A DNA stretch of 64,000 bases from Diphasiastrum complanatum (GCA_029204225.1 CM055104.1:22700189-22764188); one strand, 5' to 3'; shown: positions 1 through 13,645, counted from the stretch's first letter. Notes: a model not told the origin generated them from the letters alone. A program made the numbers and translations.

Positions 1-1810
1 AGGTTGATTGATTGGAAGAAATTTTGTTATTAGTGGTAAGTTGGATTAGAAAATTTAGAGTGGATATGGCTCCATCTCAAACATTTTCTAGATGTGTTAT
101 TTACTCTTGAGACAGAGAGATTTTATTGTGAAAGCTGAGTTACAATATTCTTAGTTAGACATGTAACATAATATGTAGAAAGGATCTGCCAGATTTGAAG
201 TAGGTTTATGTACTGGATCATAGTTACATATGTTTCAATCTTGTGAGATCTACTATGTGTTTATGGTTATTGGGTTTATATCGTATACTTTGATCAGTCG
301 GTGAACATAGAGATATGAACAAGTAGTATTTGAAATAGTTACTTGCAGGTTAATAAATATGTATGTTAAAGGATAACTTATTGGCTCAAAGATGATTTAG
401 AAGACAATCTAAATGTGGTGGTATACTAGCATAAATGATATCGAAACCTAGACATTTGAGATTTTTGAATCATTAGTAATTAATCAGAGTAGCTGGGTTA
501 CTTTTCAATAAGTTAATTGATTTAGACGAGCCGTGTGAAGAGAACTCATCCGTAACTGTTGGTTTGATTTATATTGCTTATAACATGCATATTTTGTGAA
601 TCATTAGGATTCTCAACAAAGATTATGTGCATAGAATATATGAAATTCTTGGTATAGAGTATATCTCAATTGAGAAATAGACTTAGTTCGTTAGTGATTG
701 TGTCCTAGAGAGCTCAATTGGGTAACAAATCCTAATGATTCCAAGAATGACAACTGAGATCATATAGAATTCAGCAAAACTTAGTATATCTAGGTTCGGT
801 TCTAGCTAGTGATATGAAATTTTTAGCAGTTGAAGACAATCTTTAGTACAATTCTAGTATGCCTTCTATCTTTGATTACTTGATGAATGTAGATTTTGGA
901 TAACTCGCATTGTGACATATACTCTAGTATTCTTTAATGATTAAGTATGGTTTTGGAATCTAATGAATTATGATTGGCAAATCATTAATGGGTACTATAA
1001 TATCTAAGGTTTATAAGGTTATGTGATGATTCTTAAGAATGATGACTAATGTTTTATCTTTGAATGAGTAAAGAATTTAGATCAGTGACTTGAGAAATCT
1101 AACTCTCTTTACTCCAATAATTTTATTAAGAATGTATGTGTCACATAGGCATTCTTATTAGCTAAATTTATTTGTGGCAAGAGTTTGCTTGATTTAGTGG
1201 ATGACACTTTGCTATAGATTGTAGTCTATAAGTGCTTGTGTACGACTTTTAGCCTAGATCTTCATTTGTTAGGGAGACAAACAAATATATTGAAATCACA
1301 TTATTGCAATTTTCTTAACTCGAGAGTATCTACATTACTCATGATTGAATAAGAATCATTTGGATCTTGATGGATCTCCTAGAGATTCTAGTAGGATGAA
1401 CTATTATGTCTTAGAATTTTGGACGTTTTAGGCATATTTGTACGAAGAAGCATTTATGAATGGTCTACAAGGAAATTGTGAATAGTTTTGGACTATAATT
1501 GTTTGTTTCTTTGACTTTTGCACTTTGATCTCAAGTGTAAGGTGGTGACTCACCCATTCTTCATGTAAACTAAATTTGCATGAAGTTGATGTTATTGACT
1601 TAGAGAGAATCAAAGCCACTTGCAAATTGTTGGTTAATATAATGTACTATTAAAACTTGAGATAGTACTCCAGAGCATATATAAAAAATTAAAAAATTGT
1701 CCTATCTCTGAGTACTTATACAATATTTGTGGTCAAACTAAGGATACTGATTTTTTTGGATAAGTGTTAAAAGTAAGAGAATAGGTTTCTTCTGAGAATA
1801 GAACCTGGTT
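1..1810. other. Decayed AT-rich DNA, no gene
   Basis: No reading frame here carries a recognisable domain; the longest open stretch (65 codons, minus strand, 1428-1625) is unremarkable. The stretch ends at a purine tract followed by an LTR-like start, so it may be the worn-out interior of a plus-strand LTR element. I could not recover any pol motif to prove that. Confidence 0.4.
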
Positions 1811-2430
1811 GAAGGGGGAAAATTGTTACATCCATGTCCAGTTTAGAGGATTCGGAATTATCCTTGACATGAATATTTGACACTATAGTGAATGACTTTA
1901 TTAGTTCACCTCGTTATTCTAAACTAGGCTAGAAATGTAATTAATAACCTTGTGAAACCCTAGGCATTCCAATTAGAACATGTGGAGTAGTGCATGGTGA
2001 TTTGACAACCTTTCTGCATGTTGAGGAGATCAAAAGCAATTGAATGAGGATTTAGCAAAGGATCAAAATATTGGAAAGAATATTCCTAGGCTCCAGGGGC
2101 CTATATATACCTAAAAGAACTCGCTCTTTTTGACACCCAATTTTTAATATTCGGTTGCTAGAAACCTCTTTTCCCTTGTATTCAGTCATTGTGGTTCGGG
2201 GATGAAGCTGATTGGGGTTTGATTTTCAATTTATATTGGTTGGGTGATTTGGCTCCACAACACTGCTTTTGGTGTATGTAGCAAGATCTTAAGGATCTAC
2301 ACTTGGTGATCTATGCGCAGGGTCTTAAGGATCTACACTTGGTTATCTTTACACAATTCTTTACGTTCGAAAAATGATTCTTCAGTGACCTTTTTGCTAG
2401 GTTCACCCAACATTTAGGTATGCCTTGGCA
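1811..2430 (+). repeat. Possible LTR remnant with polypurine tract
   Basis: A purine run (GAAGGGGGAAAA, 1811-1822) is followed at 1824 by TGTTACATCC, a common way for plant gypsy LTRs to start after their polypurine tract. About 275 bases in is a TATA-like CTATATATACC (2101-2111), suitable for an LTR promoter. No primer site, second LTR or target duplication was found and the 3' end is a guess. Confidence 0.35.
2287..2348 (+). repeat. 36-bp period direct repeat
   Basis: Two 26-base copies (2287-2312 and 2323-2348) beginning TCTTAAGGATCTACACTTGG differ at one position and are spaced 36 bases apart, within the putative LTR remnant. Confidence 0.75.
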
Positions 2431-4026
2431 TTGGTTTCACAATAATTCATGGCCATTTTACTTGGTGGAAAGATTACTAAAAAATTCCCCCAACATTTGA
2501 ATAGTATCTTCAAGATTTTTATCCAATGCAAGAGGCCTAGGTAAATGTTTCTCTCTTGTTGTTTTAGTTGTTTGTGCTTAGTGAATAGATGATCACACGT
2601 AAAGCTTTAGTATACGTGAAGATTTTATTTGGTCATAGTATGGCCAAACTAAGCTAATGATTTCATGCTCTTGTGCACAAAAAATGAGAACAACTTCAAG
2701 AGGATAAAAGAAATGGAGACAACTAGCCCTTTGTTTGTCAATACGATCGGTAACAATTTAGCTTTGGGCTTCCAAACATATGCTGAAGCTTCCACACTAG
2801 AAGGCTTGTCAGAAGCCAAAGGTTTTGGGTAAACTTTTTAGATTTTTGGTCGGGTTTGGTAGGGCCTAGACATTGTAGGAGGGCCCCTCTCTTTGCACGT
2901 GGTCGTGCATGTGTGCGCATGTGTGTGGTGTGTTTCCAAATGCCATTGACTAAGATTTACATAAAGTTATAATAGATTTGATGCGACAAGTGACCAATAT
3001 TCCACTAGCTTTACCTACAAGATAGAAAGCAAATTGATCTAAATGTTTGCTAGCAACCTTGCCATGCACCATTAGGGATTGAGAAAAGAGAGTCTTGCAA
3101 CATTACAATAGTAACCAATCAAGAAACTCTAAAAATTACATGTAGCTTTGAAATATTTTTAAGAAAATCATTACATGAAAGTTCAGAAAATCATCACTAC
3201 GATGGAGATCTCCATAAATTTAGGTTTTTATGATATACTTTGTGCGCTCTTATTCTCTATCAAATATTTAAAGAGATCAACATCTAGCTTAGGTCCTTCT
3301 CTTGTTCTCAAACTTCTCCATGTTACAAGAACAATAAAACAAACTTGTTTCCAAGCGTAGTTGACTTGAATAAGAATGGTAGCAAAATACAATGGAGGCC
3401 TAGGCTTGGTTTGAAACATATTTCTACTTGGAATAGAGATTTTTACACTCCATCATTGATAGAGATTTATACACTTCAAAATTGGCTTGGGTTGTATGTA
3501 AAAGTAGGCTGTTGATTATTGTACATAATGGTACTAGTGCTAAGTAATAATGCAAAACAAATCAAGGTGAACATAACCAAAAAAAAAAGTAAGAGAAGAA
3601 AAAAAAAAAGACGAGTTGTCTCATGATCCTCCTTAGGGTCAAGAGTCAATTGTTAATATCCAAGCAACATATTCCTCATGGAGATTGAGGGTGCAAGTAG
3701 GGCCCTTTCCTCATCTGACGGTCTAGAAGGCTTGAACTATCCCTTCATGAATCATGATTATGTATTGCGGATGATTCCTATGAAATAGTTCAAAGAATAA
3801 TAATAGTTCAAAGGCTTTTGGATTGTTGGATGAGGGTGGGGCCCTACCTACACCCTAAATCTCAATGAGAAATACCTCCTTTGCTAGTACCTTCCATCCT
3901 CTAAAGAAAAAAGATATATAAGGGGTTGAGTGTGTCTCAAGCCAATGTATGGCCTTGAGCTCCTTACCATTGTTTAAACCCCAAATAAAACCGTATTCCC
4001 TTGTGACCTTAAACTTAAGGCGACGG
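2431..4026. other. Intergenic, no gene seen
   Basis: Only short unrelated ORFs (60-63 codons) and A-rich runs near 3580-3610 are present. Nothing is assignable to a gene or a known transposon domain. The last few hundred bases may belong to the upstream region of the YTH gene. Confidence 0.5.
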
Positions 4027-4949
4027 GCCAACTAACGGAGGCTAGGCCCGAGCCTACAGGCATGGTATCCGAATCTAGGGCTTCTTCTTCTTCTTCGTCG
4101 TCCTTTCTTCTTTCTCCTCCTCCCTACCTTTATGCTATATAGCTTGCTCGCCTGCGGCCGCCATCTCCCTCCTCCCTCATCTTCGCGCTTCCATCTCTTT
4201 GCTTTTCCACTGCATTGCATTGGATCCTCTCTATATAACAGCAATCCTGGCAGCTTCATCTTGATCCGCTTTCCTCATTGCCCTTTAGGCCGCCTGTCCG
4301 ACTGCTGACGTTTTTTGAAAGGGCAGCAGAGCGGCGGGAGTACCCGGGTGCACACTGCACTGCACTGGACTGGACTGGACTGTGGAAATATATAATTCTC
4401 AGAGTAATCAGAAACGATCTGTTTTAGTTGGAGGCGTTGCTGGTAGTGGTGCTTTTCCTAGTCGCTTTAGGTGGCAAAATTGCAACTTAGAGTAGTTGTT
4501 TTGAGAAAATTTTTACGTGGCGTGAGAGTGACAGCCCTTTTTGAAGGCCTTAAGAACAGCAGATTGCGTTGGTTGAGGATCGGGTTGAGAGGCAAACCTT
4601 GGGTGGCGTAGCATTTGTAGGTTGATAGAGATAGGATTATTTGATCCGCTTTTCATCATAGCACTGTAGGAGTTCAAAAGGCAGCACTGGCGGTCGGTTT
4701 TGTAGCAGAAATGGCAGCACCCATTCAGCCTGTGGAACGTATCCCTTATTTTCCAAAATTTCCCTTGTTTTTTTACAAGTGCATGCACAGAGATCTGAGT
4801 ACGTTGGTATAGTGATTCTGAAAAAAGATGAGGACTCCAAATATATATTTTGCAATTCACTTGCTTGAACACTTGCACTTAGTCAGTCCTTCACTGCGCT
4901 TATAATTCTTAGTTTGCTACGGTGGCATAATGTTCTGTACAGATTTTAG
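4027..4949 (+). promoter_or_regulatory. Upstream/5' leader region of the YTH gene
   Basis: Base composition changes sharply here to a CT-rich, more GC-rich stretch with a TTC microsatellite (about 4078-4100) and TATA-like words at 4133-4139 and 4231-4238, typical of a plant promoter plus 5' untranslated exon. A short ACTGG tandem lies at about 4350-4382. The conserved N-terminal exon of ECT proteins normally begins after an intron, so a small first coding exon could be hidden here; I could not fix it. Confidence 0.45.
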
Positions 4950-7900
4950 ATGTTGAGAGTATTCACGAATAGCTGTAATCAAAGACACATCCTAACAGAT
5001 CTAGTGCCTAAGTTTAGATGCATCCAAACAATTAGCGCATTCCTGTACTCCTTGACCTGGTGTGTCTCAGAAGCAAGCGATTTACTGCAGAAATTGAAGC
5101 TTGACTCACAGAATAAATCAAATGAAAAGACGGAGGTATACTTTCTATCTGGCATCAGTTAGATTTTGTTGCTTCAATCTTTGGGATATGTATATAAAAC
5201 TTCATTAGTTCAATTTTTTTTTCTGTTTGTAAAGACTGCATCTTCATTATGCTAGTTGCAGGTCAAATTTGTGGTATGAGTTGGTCTCTTCACCATGGTG
5301 TTTGCACTGAATGGTAGAATTATAGCTCAGAACGTTATTTGAAATATTCTCCTCTTTCCATGGACATGTGACGTATATACTTTTTTATTTTTCTACATAT
5401 GAATTTAGTTAAATTGGTTTTACTGTTTCTAGCCCTTTAAAGTCTTCGAGAGGTTTCTTCACAATGGTTATGTCGCCGTTTTCAAGAAGGTTTTCCCTAT
5501 ATTAGGTTTTGTCGCAACTTCTTTATTGTCCGTGTGGTTTATTTTTGGTTCGTGTATTTGATCCATAATGATTGAAAGTAAGACCCTTCCTAGTTGTGGC
5601 ATGTCTATTTCTGAGTATGATTTGGTTTGTTCTACAATGTGCAGGCTAATCATGATGGTAGCCCTTTAGATAGCAATGCAGATGTATCGAGTGCAGTGGT
5701 CGTTGCCGAGCCTGTCAATCACAATGTTAATCATGAAGGTATAGTAGATTCGGGGATCTACTATGCCGCAAACGGTTATGGACCTCATGGATACGTTTAT
5801 GACTACACTCATGGTGGTGAGTTCGTTTTTTCCCAATTATATTTGTGCAGACAACTCTGTATAAGGTTTTTAGGGTGAGCATAGGGCATATGCTGTTATC
5901 TGTTTCAATCTGAATCTGAAAATGCGTAAAATGCCAGGTTATGAATCACCCATATGTGAGTGGGAAGAGTATCCACGATATGTTGGTCCTGATGGCGTCG
6001 AGATTCATTCGGTGAGTCGAAGTCAGGAAAGCTCTTATGTTATGTAACTATTTTATTGCATTAAATCTATTTATTCACTTAACTGTGATGCCGTTTTCGT
6101 GCAGTTCCAAACATCTGCATTAGCTAAATCATTAGCTTGCACTTGGTACAATCATTAAGCACATTTTTGGAAATTGTATTGTAGGGGTTCTATGGCGAAA
6201 ATGCTCCAGTTATTTTTCACCAGCCAGGCTATGGTTATGCATCACAGCCCACATATGGACCGTACTCTCCAGCAGCACAAATGCCCACAATGGGTGCAGA
6301 TGGACAACTTTACGGTCCTCCTGCGTTTCAATATCGCGGTCCAATCTATCAACAAGCTCTACCACCAGGTGCACCATACTTCCCTCCAGTGATTGTATCT
6401 GAAGGGCCAGTAACAGTAGATGCAAGCTCCCAAGCAACTGATGGCTCAAGCCCTGCAGTTCCTAATGGTAATGTTGCAGCCTTGGGGCCAAGGCCTGGTT
6501 TTCCACTTGCAATGATGCCACCTCATGGTCCTTACCCTAGAGGTGTCTTCCCTTTGAATGTACAAAATTCAGGTCCTCAAGATGTTCGAGGCGGTTTTGA
6601 GGGCTTCAGAGTGAATCCTGCTTGGGGAGACGGTTCTAAAAGTACAGATAGGCAAAGACCTGGTAATCCTGGAACAGTGCATCCGATTTCTTCCCAACCC
6701 ATGCCTTCCCCTGGACATCCTACTCAACAGCTCAGACCTATTTCACAAGCACAGGTTAGTAGTTGCTATTTTGAATAAAATAATAACTGTGGAAGATTCC
6801 TGGAATTTAAAGTAGCTGTTTATTTTTTTGGGCTTGGGGGGAGCACCTGGCGTTATGGTTAAGAAACCTCAAAATTTTGTTACAGGTCCGAATGTCGGCC
6901 CCACAATCACATCGACCTACAAGAGCTTCATCTCCTGCTTTAGGACCTGGATCACTGGGTAGAGGCTATCCGCCCTTGCCAAGGGGTGTTCTGAATCTGC
7001 CTGGGGCTGGGAGAGCAGGTCGTGGTGCAGGTGGACATGACCTGGATCTTAGGGCCAATGGGAATGGACGCACTTGGATTGGAGATAAAAACAAATTGAG
7101 AGAACGAGCGTTTGAACAACTGAGCAATGGTTCAAGTAATGGTAATGGTAATTTGAATGGACATATGGATGTTCTGAATGAGCAGAATAGGGGACCGCGA
7201 ATATCAAGAATCAGGAATCTGCGATTAACTCCTTCAGCTGTCAATCAGATCAATTGTCAAAATGGACTTCCCACTGAGAATAGTGATGCAAGCACACACC
7301 TTCCCAGGGAGCAATACAATCTTTCCGACTTCACAACATCCTATGCTGATGCTAAATTCTTTGTAATAAAATCTTACAGTGAAGATGATGTGCATAAAAG
7401 CATCAAGTACCAGGTGTGGGCAAGCACACCTAACGGTAACAAGAGGCTGGATGGAGCATATCAGGAGGTTCAAGCAAGAGCCACTGGAAAGCAAGGGAGT
7501 TGCCCTGTTTTTCTTTTCTTCTCGGTATGGAAATCCAACATCCAACTATTACTAACTAGAGTAAATTTTGTTATTAGTCAACAGGTTCTGTGCTTTGTTT
7601 GGTCCATGTAATTAGATGCTAGAAATGTGTTCCTACATGCCATCCAGAGCTGCGGACATGGTCGAGAACCTCCACTAATGTCGTGAGAAGTAAAGTACTC
7701 TGTTTTGTGATATGTGGAGGGCTTGGACCAGCGGGTTCCCAGATCAGGATAGCATAATTTGTTGATTGCCTGGCAAAATTTCCTTGTTGATTCATGGAGG
7801 AGTTTTGTTTCATTTGTTCTCAGGTCAATGCAAGTGGACAGTTTTGTGGGTTAGCAGAGATGACTGGAGCAGTGGACTTTATGAAGAGTGTTGATTATTG

Positions 7901-8850
7901 GCAGCAGGATAAGTGGAGTGGTCAATTTTCTGTCAAGTGGCGTATCATTAAAGATATTCCAAACAGTCAGTTTCGACATATTATTCTTGAAAATAATGAT
8001 AACAAACCTGTGACAAACAGTAGAGACACACAGGAGGTAAGCTGAGCTGGTCTTAGCTTCCAATGTCACTTTCTGTCTTTGCAAATGTGTGCTACTTTAA
8101 GAAATGACGTTAGTTTCTTGTTTTGTTTATAAGAAGTTTTTGTCGAGCTTTTTATGTTTCAGGTGGAAGGTTAGTCTTGTAGTTGCAAATTTCTTATTCA
8201 TCTTATTCATTTCTTCAACTTCAGGTAAAGTTCGAACAGGGCTTTGAGATGCTAAATATTTTTAAGAATTATCCCTCAAAGACTTCGATCCTGGATGATT
8301 TTCAGTTTTATGACAGCAGACAGAAAACTATGCAGGATAAGAAAATCAGGCAGCAAATTCAGCAGGTTGGTTTCACTTGTATTTTTTTGACCTAATGTTA
8401 TCTACTAGCCATGTTTAGTCCCTGGTTGTCTTACTTTTGTGTTTGATGCAGGTACGAAGCGGAGGACTTAATGAGCAGAGGACTTTTGAGGCTTCAGTAA
8501 AGCTGAAGACTGAGAAGGTTAGTGACGTTACAGTGAATGGGACTGCTATTTCTGGTGCGTCTCTTGATTGTAGTGCCACTTTTGGGATGATCGCCACCAC
8601 TGCAGTCGGGTCAATAGGTCACGCTAGTCCTAAGAATCGCGACGTCTCAGTATTGGAGTTAAGCTCTGACACTGTTCAGAATGAAGCTGTCGAAACAGCC
8701 TTTCAGCGGAAGTCTTATTTGAGATCCTTGAAGGAAGGAAAATCTGAGAATGGGTCTGCAAATATTGTGCCCAAAAATATGGATGTAAAAACATCCATTG
8801 ATGACAAGAAAAGCCTTGTGGTAAATGGGGCAGGAGCTGAGACTAAATAA
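4950..8850 (+). CDS. YTH-domain m6A reader (ECT family), eight exons
   Basis: Likely cytoplasmic reader of N6-methyladenosine in mRNA, controlling stability and translation of marked transcripts. Exons by GT-AG junctions with kept frame: 4950-5135, 5645-5816, 5938-6011, 6185-6754, 6886-7524, 7824-8036, 8225-8365, 8452-8850, about 797 codons. The N-terminal ATDLLQKL-like motif (here [12 protein letters not shown]) is typical of plant ECT proteins. A long Tyr/Pro/Gly/Gln-rich disordered region follows, then the YTH domain at about residues 488-650, from [20 protein letters not shown]. Trp512, Trp573 and Trp578 ([15 protein letters not shown]) match the m6A cage. The tail after the domain is Ser/Thr-rich. 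The start is uncertain: the ATG at 4950 is simply the first in frame, and an acceptor TGTCTCAG at about 5073-5080, just before AGCGATTTACTG, suggests the real start lies in an upstream exon. All introns are short (about 85-510 bases). Confidence 0.9.
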
Positions 8851-9790
8851 AAATCCTGGCTTGCATCAGGTGAATTCACATAAAAAATGGAGAAGATGCA
8901 AGCGTATGTATCAACGTGATAAAACCAGTAATTTGCCTCTCAGTGGTGCATTTACCACAGGAGCAAGGTTATTCAATTCTACTTACGTAGTTTTACTGTT
9001 GTTTTGGACCTTGATTATTAAAGATCCAGGTCTGTACTCGCCTAGGAGGTACATTTTATGGAGATTCTAGATGCATCTATACAGGTCAGAGACAATACCG
9101 GGGGGGGGGGGGGTTGAAGGTAATCTTGTTTGTGAGGAGAAGAATAGGTTAGTTGTCAATGTGTGGTAGGCTGGGCTGTGACATCCGAGTGCGAGCGATC
9201 CAGGGCCTCCTGTGTATGGTGCTCAATAACAGTGTCTTACCCAGTTGACTAGTGCCAAGATTTCCCCTAAAAGGGGAAAGAATTTTTAGTTACATGTAAT
9301 GTGGTCGGTCTCGGTCTCTTTATCATTTTGATCCATCAAGAAATGGCTTTGAGAGGTCTTGTATGTAAGTTACAGGTGAATCTGTTTCCGAGAGGGGATA
9401 ACCTTCGAAGCTCTTGGCTGCCAACAGTTCTATTGTCAAGTTTGGTTTTTTGGATTTTGGAGTGTTCATGAGATACATCTACCTTGACAGTGCGTGTGTT
9501 CTCAATTATATATGTGTCATGTTGTACCGCACAGACTTTCCCTTACTAGTCAGTTTCTGAATCATCCTAAATATGCATCTCTAGCCATACATTGGAGAGT
9601 TCTATGTTTTGACTAACTACCCGTTTTGGGTTTGAGGTTACTCCATTTTCTTCAGACTGGAGTATAATATTCTCTAGCACTGTTTGATTGGTACGTTTTT
9701 TACATATTCTTGTTCGCACATTATTTGACTAATTTTTAGTGTATTTGGGCTTTGAAAACTTAAATTTTCACGTAATAAATGTGGAAACTT
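8851..9790 (+). other. 3' flank of the YTH gene with a 14-G run
   Basis: Low-coding sequence directly after the stop codon, probably 3' untranslated and downstream DNA. It holds an uninterrupted run of 14 G (9100-9113). AATAAA-type words occur right at the stop (8845-8850) and near 9775; I cannot tell which poly(A) site is used. Confidence 0.45.
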
Positions 9791-11640
9791 TTGTCTCACT
9801 ATAAGAGGCACTTAAAAAGATGACCTGATGAGATACATCTAAGGTTGGTTTCAGATGGAAATGCGGGTCCACTGTTGCGGGCCTGTACACTTGCAAGTTG
9901 CCCCCCTCCAAAGCCCTTGCAAGGAGGGCTGGATGGGCCCCTGTCAGGCCAAGTGGTGGGCCTCTCCCTGTTCATCCCATCTCGCCTCCGCCCCCCTCTC
10001 CACCTCTCTCCCTCCGGAGCCCTCTGCTCCCTCGTCTTTCTTGCCCCCTTGATCCATATCTGCCTACATTGCACGTTTGTCTGTCTGCGATGCCCACCTC
10101 TCAGCGGTCCTCATGGGTTCTCCTCAGTCATCACACCTCATGGTTAGTGTTTGGATTCTGATTACGCTCGGGAGTTATGAAACCCAGGGATATCAACAGC
10201 CAACATCACAATTAACACAAATTAAATATTTGTAAAGAGTACTACTAATCAGCACCTCTTTTTTTTTACTCCCTCAGAATACACTAATCTTGTTCATTGA
10301 TGCCACAAATACCTCGCAGATGGTACATTACTTGACTTCATGTTGTTGACATTGTTTATAATCAGAATGCTTGCTAAACTCCAAATTAGGGAGCATTGCA
10401 TGCATATCGGGAAATAAGGCTAGCGTGGTTCCCAGCCAGCAGAAGTGCATGCCAAGTGTTGACATTTTCACAGTATCAGATGACTTGCATACCACCAATA
10501 GGTTAGTACAAGTGTCCATGCCATTGTGCAGGGTAGTAAGAGATGACTAACACATACATTTGCTGGCTATGAGTGGAATTTTAAACATTTCAAGGAGTTG
10601 ATGTCCAAAATTCGAATAACTTACTATCTGAGTAGGAGTCAAGTCATATGATAATAGGCGTGACTTGTACTTCCATTTCTATTGACAACTAAAGTCACAT
10701 ATCATATCAGATGAATCATTTGGAAACAGAAGACCAAATGGCCTGCGAATAAATTTGAGAAGTATCAACCTGACCTATCTAATAAGTGAGTGCAAATTAT
10801 TGGGTTTTAAATACCTCCCAACTCATGTAGCTCAAAAATTGTAAGCTGGTGGTTGACAGGGAGATCCAGAAAATGTTTTTGATAACTTGTTAAGACAATC
10901 TCCAAAAAAATTAGCATTTCATTAGGAGATTTCCAAGATCATGGCATGCATATAGTAAGACACATAACTAGGCAATGTAATAATCCACATAATCAACCTT
11001 TCCATTCTCATCTATGACTTGCAAACATTAAAACAATGTATTTAACAGTGTAAATGTATTTTGACACAATTTGAGTTGAAAAACTTAGAATATTATAAGC
11101 ATTTCCCCATTCCACACACAAATGTCCATAGTGGGTCTCTTGGCTTGCATTTTGAAAGCTTCTTCGCCCTTGACAACCTATTTTCCTTGCATAGAGATGC
11201 AACTTTATTTTAGCCTTTCCAGTTGAAAGTTTATTATTTCAAAAAACCTTGTAGTACCCTTTAGATTGAGTAAAATATTTAGTTATGAAAGTTGCTATGA
11301 ATTTTCACCTTTTCACCCAAAAATTAGATACCCACCTTTCAAAACATAGGCTTGCTAGGCCTTTGTTCTCTCTCCTCTATCCAATAACAACCACCATGGT
11401 GTTCCCACCTAAAAATTCAAATCTCAAGCTCTCCCAAAAAATAGTGGCCCTACACAAGTGGAGATACTGGGGGTAGTACCCGACATCTCACTAATCCCAA
11501 GTCAACATTTTTTATGCCAAGTCATTTGCCACATGGGGGGGCCTTGCTTGCTTATGTGAAATGGGGTAATGGCTTTCCTATCTTTTCTCTCCAATGAGCA
11601 TTGAGTTTATTGACAAATATACATGCCTTAGGCATGTGTG
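9791..11640. other. Intergenic; GC-rich island at 9890-10130, otherwise nothing
   Basis: A pyrimidine- and GC-rich patch (9890-10130) gives overlapping open frames on both strands, which is expected from composition and not from coding. The remainder to 11640 is ordinary AT-rich sequence with short ORFs only. Confidence 0.45.
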
Positions 11641-11703
11641 TGAAAACACCCTTAGGATTGTCCATGATCAAAGTAGTGTAGCTGAGATTCTAGCACCATA
11701 CGC

Positions 11704-12340
11704 ATGGAAGGCAAAGGAGCAGTGAAGATCAGCTTCAACAACGATCTGTCCATTTGTGTTCTTAACATTTTTCATATTCCTCAGTTGTCAAAGAACCTGT
11801 TATCAGTCTCGAAGACAACTGATGAGGGCTACATTGTTACCTTCTCATCTGAGAAGTGTACAATATTCGAGAAAAATACTCCTTTGACTACATGCACTAG
11901 AGTCGAGAACCTTTACGTACTCTCTAATTCAGTTGCATTAGCTAGTATCTCTAATGAAAATGTAAACGACAGTGCTGTTCTGTGGCATAGTCAATTTGGA
12001 CACATGAATACAAGATCACTTTCTTATGTGCTTTGTAATAATTAGTTGATGGTTTGAATCTCCCGTCGTCATTAGATAGGAAATCTTTCTTTTGTGAATC
12101 ATGCATCTGTGGGAAGCACTCTAGAAGCAAGTTTCCAAAATCACATTCCATCAAATCAAAGCATGTATTAAATCTTGTACATAGCGATCTCTATGGTCCA
12201 ATGCCAACTCCATCCTTAGGAGATGCAGTTTATTTCATCACTTTCATATATGATTACTCCAGATGGTCTAAAGTCATGTTCATTAAGCACAAATTTGAAG
12301 CCTTTGAATGCTTCAAAAGATTCAAGGCCATGGCTGAGAC
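11704..12340 (+). pseudogene. Copia pol fragment (protease end to integrase core)
   Basis: Remnant of a Ty1/copia polyprotein from a family unlike A-E. The first frame (11704-12045) reads through the region after the protease (IFHIPQLSKNLLSVSK) and the pre-integrase zinc-binding start (LWHSQFGHMN). A frameshift near 12040 moves the reading to a second frame (12054 on), with CESCICGKHSRSKFP and the integrase core start LVHSDLYGPMPTPSLG. The usual FIDDYSR is changed to FIYDYSR. The frame breaks up after about 12340; no gag, RT or LTR is attached. Dead fragment. Confidence 0.8.
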
Positions 12341-12539
12341 ACAAAAGTCGGTTCGACAAGTCAAAGATTGTAAGCAACTTATTGAGCGCATCGGAATAAG
12401 CCTCTTTTCCTAATGCATGACTACGCCTATCAACATTGAACAAAGCTATAATGACAGAAGTCACGTTCAATCTTTTAGCAACCAACATTGCATACATCGA
12501 AGAATTCTTCTTCGTCATTCGATGAATCATTATTTTCGT

Positions 12540-13645
12540 AGGATTTGAAATAATTTACTTCGATGTCTGATGCATTAGAGAATATATTGAGATCATAAGA
12601 AGAATTTTCTGAAGTGAAACTGGTGTCACTCACAGGAGTTTCGCCTTTATATCTATCACGGCTCCAAGTAATAATATGTTCTTATGATTTACCATGATTA
12701 CTTTTCTCGCCAGTCTGGAATCTTAGTTCTCTAAACTTCCAGTGTACACTTGCATTAGCCTGATAAATCCAAGGTCATCCACTTAAAACAGAGTAAGATG
12801 ACAAACCAAGTGGTTTGATGACAATAATACTCATTGTAAAAGGCTTGGCTTGTATGTATATTATCACGTCCTTTAATTCACCAACAGGCTTTCTTTGTGT
12901 CGAATCGGCCAACTAGATATTTCTTTGGGTTGGTTGAATATTGGTCAAACCCAAGGCATGAGCAATGTCTTCAGTTATGATGTTGACACTTGAACCTGAG
13001 TCAATCGACACTTTTTCAATTAGACATCCAGCACTGTTGTGACATCAATTTCTAGTGCTCCAAGGTCTCCTAGATCAATAGATAGTATGCCAACATCTGG
13101 CAGAGAAATTCGTTTCTTCTTCTTAGGAGCAGAGAGACTTTTTAACTACTTATGGTAATAATTGTTATTTGCCAACAATTGTTCAAAAGTTGTATTGGGA
13201 CGAAGAGAACCAATATCAGTCACTATATCATAGTCTTTCGTCTTCGCTTTCGAGATAAGTTTATCAATAGTGGCCTTTGAAAGTTTTGTTTTCGTGATTT
13301 CCACGTCCCCTTTCTCAAAGGTAACTTTCTTCTCTACAGCAGCTATCTGTAGCTTAGAATTAATAATTTCTTTTGCTTCTACAAAAATATCCTTTGAAAA
13401 TAACTTAGCTGCATCACGATCATAATCAGGATCAACTTTAAGATCTTCTTTCGTTATTGCTTTGTTCGAAGATTTCTTCTTGGAGGACTTTCTCCTCTTC
13501 TTTGAAGATACTTTCTTGTCAAGTTTCAAGGGGCTTTTGCTTCTCGTAGTTACTTTGAATAACTTCTCAACATCGCTTGGCCAAGATTGGTCAACTGGCT
13601 TACGCGTACGAACAGAAAAAAAGTTAATCTTATTCTTGAACTAAT
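12540..13645 (-). pseudogene. Ty3/gypsy gag end and retropepsin fragment
   Basis: On the minus strand a Lys-rich open frame (13529-13146, 127 codons) leads into a broken frame with an aspartic protease signature: IDSGSSVNIIT (about 13010-12980) followed by AHALGL, then a flap-like region and a degenerate copy of the GRPW motif (SG*PW). This order is typical of gypsy-type retropepsins between gag and RT. Several in-frame stops are visible. No RT follows; the fragment ends near the plus-strand copia remnant, so it was truncated by rearrangement. Confidence 0.65.

Noticed and set aside
4032-4259. 75-codon Arg/Lys-rich minus-strand ORF
   Set aside because: Antisense of a TTC microsatellite in the YTH gene leader; low-complexity artefact.
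6966-7545. Minus-strand ORFs of 92 and 103 codons inside the YTH gene
   Set aside because: Antisense shadows of exon 5, which has a clear protein family match on the plus strand.
9799-10161. Overlapping ORFs on both strands in the GC-rich island
   Set aside because: Four frames are open at once because of CT-rich composition; no start context, no domain.
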